DNA from: Collinsella sp. | Lineage (GTDB): Bacteria > Actinomycetota > Coriobacteriia > Coriobacteriales > Coriobacteriaceae | NCBI GenBank assembly: GCA_019414545.1 | Contig: DXLV01000009.1 | Coordinates: forward strand, 22,596 to 33,439 | Length of the DNA: 10,844 nt | Reading direction: 5' to 3' | Shown here: piece by piece, positions 6,807 to 10,844 of the stretch | Layout of the letters: each line of letters opens with the position of its first letter | Position numbering within the stretch: position 1 is the stretch's first letter | Notes under the pieces: generated by a model | Told to the model about the DNA's origin: nothing | Seen by the model: the letters and a program-made list of their open reading frames with translations, nothing else | Database searches by the model: none | Translations under genes and position numbers: made by a program

Positions 6807-6884
6807 TGCCGAGAGGCATGAATGTTTAAAGCGCAAAGAGTGCGCGACGGGCCCCGCGAATGGGGCGATGATGCCCGAGAGGGC
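6807..6884 (+). promoter_or_regulatory. Hairpin-rich 5' leader of the MarR-like/RGG gene
   Basis: Four short hairpins can be drawn in the leader. They are TGCC-GAGA-GGCA (6807-6818), GCGCA-AAGAG-TGCGC (6831-6845), GCCCC-GCGAAT-GGGGC (6851-6866) and GCCC-GAGA-GGGC (6873-6884). The first and last share the octamer CCGAGAGG and present a GAGA loop, a GNRA tetraloop. The last ends 4 nt before the AAGGAG ribosome binding site (6889-6894). Each stem is short, so the structure could be chance in G+C-rich DNA, but the repeated tetraloop beside the start site suggests translational control. The transcription start is not known; no clear promoter was found in 6747-6806. Confidence 0.4.
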
Positions 6885-6898
6885 CAAGAAGGAGTCTC

Positions 6899-7807
6899 AT
6901 GTCTGAGAACGAAGAGATCATGAACGAGACCGAGAACGAGACCATGGCTGCCGAGGTTGAGGCAGTCGAGACTGTGGAGACCGAAGCTGCCGAGGTTGAG
7001 GCTGCTGACGAGGTTTCCGCCGAGGAGGCCGAGGTTGTCGAGGCCGCCGCTGATTACGATGACGAAGAGCTGATGGACAAGATGCAGAAGGCCGCCCGCC
7101 TGCTGCGCAGCCGTCGCTTTGCTATTTCCAAGGAGGAGGAGGCCAAGGCCGAGCGCATGGCGAACATCGAGCGCGCCATCAAGCTTCTTGACCTCAAGCC
7201 CAAGATGGAGCAGAAGGAAATGTCCGACCTGCTGGGCATGCGCCTTCGTGAGCTCGATGGCCTGATGGCCGAGGCCGAGGCTGCCGATCTGGTCGGCCGC
7301 ATCGACGACGCCGAGGGCGATATGCGCAAGATCGTTGTCTTCGCTGCCGAGGATGCCGCTGAGGGCCTGGTCGAGCTTGCCAACAAGAAGGAGAAGCTCC
7401 TGCCCGAGCTTTCTTACGAGGAGGCTACCGAGCTGATGGCCGCTCTCGATAAGGTTATCGCTCCGCTCGTCGCCATGGGCCTGGACGAGGACCGCGGTCC
7501 TCGCGGCGGCCGTGACGAGCGCGGTGGCCGTGGCGGCGACCGTGGCGGTCGCGGCGGCTTTGGCGATCGCGGTGGCCGTGGCGGCGACCGTGGCGGTCGC
7601 GGTGGCGATCGCGGTGGCCGTGGCGGCTTTGGCGACCGTGGCGGCGACCGTGGCGGTCGCGGCGGCTTTGGTGGCAACCGTGGTGGCTATGGCGATCGCG
7701 GTGGCAACCGTGGTGGCTTCGGCGGCAACCGTGGTAACGACCGCGGCGGTCGCGGTGGCGACCGTGGCGGCCGCAACGGTGGCGGCTTCCGCGGCAACCG
7801 TTTCTAG
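6899..7807 (+). CDS. MarR-like winged-helix protein with acidic N-terminus and RGG-repeat tail
   Basis: 302 residues in three parts. Residues 1-57 are low-complexity and strongly acidic (Glu, Ala, Val), predicted disordered. Residues about 58-197 are helical and resemble a MarR fold: a dimerisation-type helix, then KPKMEQKEMSDLLGMRLREL and LMAEAEAADLVGR (helix-turn-helix position), a charged wing around DDAEGDMRKIVVF, and a closing helix pair containing LLPELSYEEATELMAALDKV. Residues about 199-302 are an RGG/RG tail with about 20 RGG triplets, spaced by Asp, Asn, Phe and Tyr. RGG tails bind RNA and favour condensates in eukaryotic proteins and some bacterial RNA-binding proteins. ATG 6899 has AAGGAG 4 nt upstream. 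No exact family was recognised; the MarR link rests on pattern, not on a search. It may bind DNA, RNA or both, possibly regulating the upstream MFS gene. Confidence 0.8.
   Translation: MSENEEIMNETENETMAAEVEAVETVETEAAEVEAADEVSAEEAEVVEAAADYDDEELMDKMQKAARLLRSRRFAISKEEEAKAERMANIERAIKLLDLKPKMEQKEMSDLLGMRLRELDGLMAEAEAADLVGRIDDAEGDMRKIVVFAAEDAAEGLVELANKKEKLLPELSYEEATELMAALDKVIAPLVAMGLDEDRGPRGGRDERGGRGGDRGGRGGFGDRGGRGGDRGGRGGDRGGRGGFGDRGGDRGGRGGFGGNRGGYGDRGGNRGGFGGNRGNDRGGRGGDRGGRNGGGFRGNRF
7492..7804 (+). repeat. Degenerate DNA repeat encoding the RGG tail
   Basis: The tail is coded by repeating GGTGGC, CGTGGC and GGCGAC hexamers. A 34-bp stretch is exactly repeated at 7521-7554 and 7569-7602, giving a 48-bp (16-residue) unit that is followed by a third, partial copy. 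Such repeats can change copy number by slippage or recombination, so tail length may vary between strains. Arg codons are CGT and CGC throughout, as expected of a well-expressed host gene. Confidence 0.8.
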
Positions 7808-7809
7808 GG

Positions 7810-7836
7810 GTTACGCGGTTCTACGAACCGCGTAAC
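7810..7836 (+). terminator. Hairpin after the RGG gene
   Basis: GTTACGCGGTTC (7810-7821) pairs perfectly with GAACCGCGTAAC (7825-7836) around a 3-nt TAC loop, starting 2 nt after the stop codon. It lacks a U-run, so it may be a weak or factor-assisted terminator or a 3'-end stabiliser rather than a classical intrinsic terminator. Confidence 0.6.
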
Positions 7837-7849
7837 TAGTTGACGCTGC

Positions 7850-7948
7850 AAACGCCCCTAAGCGGCAATCTGACGTTCAATTTCAAGGGCGCGACCATAA
7901 GGTCAGCGCCCTTTCATTTCACGTCACCTTGCTCGCTTAGGGGCGTTT
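7850..7948. repeat. 99-bp nested palindrome with possible 5-bp flanking duplication (MITE-like or compound terminator)
   Basis: The outer arms AAACGCCCCTAAGCG (7850-7864) and its exact complement (7934-7948) are 15 bp. Inside are TGACG (7871-7875) with CGTCA (7922-7926), then AAGGGCGC (7885-7892) with GCGCCCTT (7906-7913), then GACC-ATAA-GGTC (7893-7904), with one bulged A at 7905. CGCTG flanks it at 7844-7848 and 7950-7954, one base beyond each arm, as a target duplication might. The inner stem, ending in CCCTTTC, may also act as a terminator. No ORF of interest lies within. Confidence 0.6.
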
Positions 7949-7993
7949 TCGCTGACTTATGCTCAACCTGCGGCGTTGTCTTGCTCCGGGGGT

Positions 7994-8103
7994 GGCAGTT
8001 GGGGACGTTCCTTTTCTGCCGGTAGTTTGGGACACTCCTTGTCAGGTAGTCATTGGGGACGTTCTTGTTTGACTAGTCGTTTAAGAACGTCCCCAACGAC
8101 TAC
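7994..8103. repeat. REP-like TTGGGGACGTTC repeat cluster (three tandem, one inverted)
   Basis: Three degenerate units of about 25 bp begin with AGT at 7997, 8023 and 8048. The first and third share the core TTGGGGACGTTC; the middle has diverged to TTTGGGACACTCC. The third unit is then repeated in reverse: GTAGTC-A-TTGGGGACGTTCTT at 8046-8066 pairs with 8083-8103 over 21 bp with one mismatch. The loop is a 16-nt GTTT-GACTAGTC-GTTT with its own palindrome. The first unit also has GGCAG/CTGCC ends (7994-7998, 8016-8020). The layout resembles REP/BIME elements moved by RAYT (Y1) transposases; no transposase is in the window. Confidence 0.65.
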
Positions 8104-8108
8104 ATAGG

Positions 8109-8203
8109 ATGAGAGTGGATAATCTCCCGGTTTGAGCCTGCATTCAAGCTCAAAGTGGGAGATTATCCACTCTCATTTGTTGTATGTCCGAAAATCCACG
8201 CTC
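8109..8203. repeat. 68-nt hairpin with 20-bp perfect stem plus a degenerate third copy
   Basis: The left arm at 8109-8128 (ATGAGAGTGGATAATCTCCC) is exactly complementary to 8157-8176. Inside it TTTGAGC (8131-8137) pairs with GCTCAAA (8148-8154) around a 10-nt loop, giving 27 paired bases with one small internal loop. A degenerate copy of the right arm, GAAAATCCACGCTC (8190-8203), matches 8161-8174 at 11 of 14 positions. It lies just past the pdxT stop codon. There is no U-run on either side, so it is not an ordinary terminator; a mobile intergenic repeat is more likely. Confidence 0.65.
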
Positions 8204-8216
8204 GTTTAAATTCTGC

Positions 8217-8804
8217 CTACATTTGCAGGAACAGTTCGTGGAGGCGGGTGTCTTCGTCGAGCTCGGGGTGGAAGGTGACGCCGAGCTGGTTGCCTTGGCG
8301 GGCGGCGACGATGCGACCGTCGACTTCGGCTAGGGCCTCAGTGTCGCCGTGCACTTCGACGATGCGGGGCGCGCGGATAAACGTCAGCGGCACCTCACCG
8401 TCGATACCGCCTACCTGCCCCTTGGTGCGAAAGCTGCCGAGCTGTCTGCCGTAAGCATTGCGCTCAACGAGCACATCCATGGTTGCCAAGCGCGGCGTCC
8501 CCTTATCGTCGTGGGCGGCAAGATCGCGCGCCAACAGAATCAAGCCGGCGCAGGTGCCCAGGACGGGCATGCCCTCAACAATGCGGGTGCGAAGCTCATC
8601 GAGCATACCAAGCTCGGCAAGTAACTTGCCCTGAACGGTGGACTCGCCGCCGGGGAGGACCAGGCGGTCAAAGTTCTGCTGTAAATCGGCCGCCTGCCTC
8701 AGCTCGATACAACGTGCGCCCAGCTCGGACAGTCTTGCCTCGTGCTCGGCAAAAGCGCCCTGGACCGCCAGCACGGCGACCGTTTGGTCTGCATAATCGC
8801 TCAT
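8217..8804 (-). CDS. pdxT: Pyridoxal 5'-phosphate synthase glutaminase subunit PdxT
   Basis: A 195-residue class I glutaminase that hydrolyses glutamine and passes ammonia to PdxS in the PdxST PLP synthase. The PdxT signature PGGEST is at residues 51-56. The nucleophile Cys85 lies in GTCAGL, and His179 and Glu181 in FHPEL complete the catalytic triad. The AYGRQLGSF segment near residue 117 is also typical. Length matches the family (about 190-200). ATG 8804 has AAAGGA 6 nt upstream. It follows pdxS by 20 bp on the same strand, so the two are surely one operon. Its 3' end faces the palindrome cluster at 7810-8203. Confidence 0.97.
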   Translation of the reverse strand: MSDYADQTVAVLAVQGAFAEHEARLSELGARCIELRQAADLQQNFDRLVLPGGESTVQGKLLAELGMLDELRTRIVEGMPVLGTCAGLILLARDLAAHDDKGTPRLATMDVLVERNAYGRQLGSFRTKGQVGGIDGEVPLTFIRAPRIVEVHGDTEALAEVDGRIVAARQGNQLGVTFHPELDEDTRLHELFLQM

Positions 8805-8824
8805 GTGCGATCCTTTCTGCTGGA

Positions 8825-9715
8825 CTAGCGCCCGCGCTCCTCCATGATGATCTCGATTTCGTCGGCGTTGATGCCCACCATGGCCTCGCCCAGGTCCTCC
8901 GAAAGCGCGGCGATGAGCTTGGCGTCGGTGAAGTTTGCCACGGCCTTGACGATGGCGGCGGCGCGCTTGGCGGGGTCGCCGCTCTTAAAGATGCCCGAGC
9001 CAACAAAGACGCCCTCGGCGCCCAGCTGCATCATCAGCGCGGCGTCGGCGGGGGTCGCGACTCCGCCGGCGGCAAAGTTTACGACGGGGAGCTTGCCCGT
9101 GGCGTGGACCTCGCGCACCAGCTCGACCGGAACCTGCAGCTGCTTGGCTGCCTCAAAGAGCTCGTCGTCGCGCAGGGCAACAACGTCGCGGATCTGCTTT
9201 TGGATCTTGCGCATATGGCGCACGGCCTGAACGACGTCGCCCGTGCCCGGCTCGCCCTTGGTGCGAATCATCGTGGCGCCCTCGGCAACACGGCGCAACG
9301 CCTCGCCCAGATCGCGGGCGCCGCAGACAAACGGCACGTCAAACTGGGTCTTGTCGATGTGGTAGACATCGTCGGCGGGGGAGAGAACCTCGGACTCGTC
9401 GATGTAATCGATCTCGATGGCCTGCAGGATCTGCGCCTCGACAATGTGGCCGATGCGGCACTTGGCCATAACGGGGATGGAGACAGCTTTTTGGATGCCC
9501 TTGATCATCTTGGGATCACTCATGCGCGAGACGCCGCCTGCGGCACGGATATCGGCCGGAATGCGCTCGAGTGCCATGACGGCGCAGGCGCCTGCCTCTT
9601 CGGCGATGCGTGCTTGCTCGGGCGTGGTGACGTCCATGATGACGCCGCCCTTGAGCATCTGCGCGAGCTCGCGATTGAGTTTGACGCGATCGGCCTTGCT
9701 GTTCTGTTCTGCCAT
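8825..9715 (-). CDS. pdxS: Pyridoxal 5'-phosphate synthase lyase subunit PdxS
   Basis: A 296-residue (beta/alpha)8-barrel enzyme that joins ribose 5-phosphate, glyceraldehyde 3-phosphate and ammonia from PdxT into PLP, forming a dodecamer in the cytoplasm. The active-site lysines are Lys85 in MAKCRIGH (the ribose phosphate Schiff base) and Lys153 in RTKGEPGTG; Asp28 lies in GGVIMDV. The motifs ALERIPADIRAAGG and NFAAGGVATPADAALMMQLG are conserved family blocks. ATG 9715 is chosen because AAGGGAG lies 5 nt upstream and it gives the family's normal length. In-frame ATGs at 9733, 9739 and 9757 would add 6-14 residues and have no ribosome binding site. It is first in the operon with pdxT and divergent from the MocR-type regulator. 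Confidence 0.97.
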   Translation of the reverse strand: MAEQNSKADRVKLNRELAQMLKGGVIMDVTTPEQARIAEEAGACAVMALERIPADIRAAGGVSRMSDPKMIKGIQKAVSIPVMAKCRIGHIVEAQILQAIEIDYIDESEVLSPADDVYHIDKTQFDVPFVCGARDLGEALRRVAEGATMIRTKGEPGTGDVVQAVRHMRKIQKQIRDVVALRDDELFEAAKQLQVPVELVREVHATGKLPVVNFAAGGVATPADAALMMQLGAEGVFVGSGIFKSGDPAKRAAAIVKAVANFTDAKLIAALSEDLGEAMVGINADEIEIIMEERGR

Positions 9716-9807
9716 GGTTGCTCCCTTGGTTGACATGTGCATTGCTTGACGGAACATCCTATCGGGGGGCTGGGTATGGCGAAATACTCAGTTTTCGAGA
9801 TAATTAC

Positions 9808-9849
9808 AAGGTCAGACTAATACCAGATTGAATGACTTAATAAGGTCAG
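9808..9849. promoter_or_regulatory. Direct repeat AAGGTCAG in the pdxS/pdxR divergent region (probable PdxR operator)
   Basis: AAGGTCAG occurs at 9808-9815 and 9842-9849, 34 bp apart, in the 145-bp gap between the divergent starts. The second copy abuts the regulator's ribosome binding region (AGGTG, 9848-9852). TGAC at 9833-9836 makes a partial dyad with the GTCA of the second copy. MocR/PdxR proteins are known to bind direct repeats in such divergent pdx promoters. Clear -35/-10 pairs were not found. Confidence 0.55.
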
Positions 9850-9860
9850 GTGACAAACTC

Positions 9861-10844
9861 ATGCTTGACTACAATTTGGAAAAACGCGGCGAGGCATCGC
9901 TTTATGAGTATGTTTACCAGCAAATTCGAGATGATATCGTTGCTGGACGTATTGCGGCGGGGGAGCATCTTCCGTCTAAGCGTGCCTTTGCCAGTCATCT
10001 GGGAATCAGTGTCATTACCATCGAGAATGCATATAGCCAGTTGCTTGCCGAGGGTTATATTTGCTCAATGCCGCGCCGCGGCTACTACGCGTGCGAGCTT
10101 CCGGATGCGCCGGTTTTGGCTTTGGCTGCGGGGGATATCGACCGAGATGCTGTCCCTGTTGGTCCCAGCGCGCATGATGCCATGGGGCAGGCAGAGCGAT
10201 TCGACGCACTTTCTCCTTCCGCTTTGGAGGCGGCGCGGCTTTGGCAAAGTGCGCTACGGGCGACGCTGGCGTCCGAAGACGAGCGCGAAATCTTTTCGCC
10301 CGCACCGGCGCAGGGCACTGCTCGGCTGCGACGCGCAATTGCTCACCATCTGCGCGGGATAAGGGGTATGAATGTCGACCCCAACAACATTGTTATCGGT
10401 GCGGGCGCCCAGCTGCTCGATACCATGTTGGTTCAGTTGCTTGGCGCGGACAAGGTGTATGCCGTCGAGGATCCAGGCTATTTGCGCTTGACGCGCATCT
10501 ATCAGGTCATGGGTTGCGAAGTGCGGCATGTCCCGTTGGATGCTGAGGGCGTGGACTTGAGCGCGCTGCAGAAAACCGGGACCGATGTCCTTCACCTGAT
10601 GCCGTCTCATCAGTATCCGACCGGTCTTGTGACGAGCATTGCGCGTCGCTATGCGCTGCTGAGCTGGGCCGCCGAGCGACCAGGTCGGTATCTCATCGAA
10701 GATGACTTTGATTGTGAGTTTCGCCTTGCCGGCAAGCCGATTCCCGCGCTCGCGTCGATCGATGCCGCCCAGTCGGTTATCTACACCAACACGTTTTCGA
10801 AGAGCCTTTCATCGGCGTTGCGTTTGGCGTACATGGTGCTGCCC
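9861..10844 (+). CDS. pdxR: MocR/PdxR-type regulator (GntR wHTH plus aminotransferase-like domain; C-terminus cut by window edge)
   Basis: The frame is open from ATG 9861 to the last base (328 residues; family members are about 450-500). Residues about 12-78 are a GntR-type winged helix with LYEYVYQQIRDDIVAGRIAAG, HLPSKRAFASHLGIS and EGYICSMPRRGYY. After a linker, an aminotransferase fold I-like domain begins near residue 125. It has PAPAQGTARLRRAIAHHL, GAGAQLLDTMLVQLL, EDPGYLRLTRIY, PSHQYPTG, IEDDFDCEFR and the PLP-binding Lys314 in TNTFSKSLSSALRL. MocR proteins of this kind sense PLP through that lysine and activate pdxST when PLP is low. Divergence from pdxS supports the PdxR role. The start has a modest AGGTG element 8 nt upstream. 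Confidence 0.92.
   Translation, partial: MLDYNLEKRGEASLYEYVYQQIRDDIVAGRIAAGEHLPSKRAFASHLGISVITIENAYSQLLAEGYICSMPRRGYYACELPDAPVLALAAGDIDRDAVPVGPSAHDAMGQAERFDALSPSALEAARLWQSALRATLASEDEREIFSPAPAQGTARLRRAIAHHLRGIRGMNVDPNNIVIGAGAQLLDTMLVQLLGADKVYAVEDPGYLRLTRIYQVMGCEVRHVPLDAEGVDLSALQKTGTDVLHLMPSHQYPTGLVTSIARRYALLSWAAERPGRYLIEDDFDCEFRLAGKPIPALASIDAAQSVIYTNTFSKSLSSALRLAYMVLP

Noticed and set aside
7492..7804. Other reading frames through the RGG repeat (Val/Ala-rich and Pro/Arg-rich proteins)
   Set aside because: They are frame-shifted or antisense readings of the same repeat; only the RGG frame has a good start site and a folded domain ahead of it.
7994..8103. Possible CRISPR array from the TTGGGGACGTTC repeats
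   Set aside because: Units are degenerate, about 25 bp with no regular spacers, one copy is inverted, and no cas gene is nearby.
8483..9733. Long open frame on the plus strand (416 codons) across pdxT and pdxS
   Set aside because: It is antisense to two securely identified enzymes and matches no family; a shadow of their codon bias.
9716..9757. Longer PdxS from ATG 9757, 9739 or 9733
   Set aside because: These ATGs lack ribosome binding sites and give an unconserved N-terminus; ATG 9715 has AAGGGAG at proper spacing and the family's usual length.

Overview
The window (about 60% G+C, strong AAGGAG-type ribosome binding sites, short intergenic gaps) looks like chromosome of a gut Actinomycetota of the class Coriobacteriia, most probably Collinsella or a close relative. 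That placement is inference from composition, gene content and the style of the intergenic repeats; no rRNA or marker gene is present to prove it.

Layout, left to right. Minus strand: the first half of a Kup-type potassium transporter (cut by the window edge), then an EamA/DMT-type permease. The permease is divergent from a LysR-type regulator across a short region with a GTTCAC-5-GTGAAC dyad that fits a LysR box. Plus strand: an XRE helix-turn-helix domain fused in frame to a complete AlaA-type alanine aminotransferase. It is preceded by repeated AATTGAAC boxes around its promoter and has a second ribosome binding site and ATG inside the gene, exactly at the start of the aminotransferase part. 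A bidirectional hairpin terminator separates it from a convergent short peptide deformylase. Next come a 14-TM-type MFS exporter and, 152 bp downstream on the same strand, an unusual protein: acidic N-terminal tail, MarR-like winged helix, and about 100 residues of RGG repeats.

Between that gene and the convergent pdxT lies about 410 bp without a gene. It is packed with four separate inverted-repeat structures: a simple 12-bp hairpin, a 99-bp nested palindrome flanked by CGCTG on both sides, a tandem-plus-inverted TTGGGGACGTTC repeat cluster, and a 68-nt hairpin with a 20-bp perfect stem. These resemble REP- or MITE-type intergenic elements.

The right end is a vitamin B6 locus: pdxS-pdxT (the PLP synthase of the deoxyxylulose-5-phosphate-independent route) on the minus strand, divergent from a MocR/PdxR-type regulator (wHTH plus aminotransferase-like domain) that runs off the window. 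Two regulator-plus-aminotransferase fusions of different architecture (XRE-AlaA and GntR-MocR) therefore sit about 5 kb apart, next to the genes that make their cofactor PLP.

The strongest candidates for something not well described are the XRE-AlaA fusion with an internal start, the MarR-like/RGG protein with its hairpin-rich leader, and the palindrome cluster at 7810-8203.
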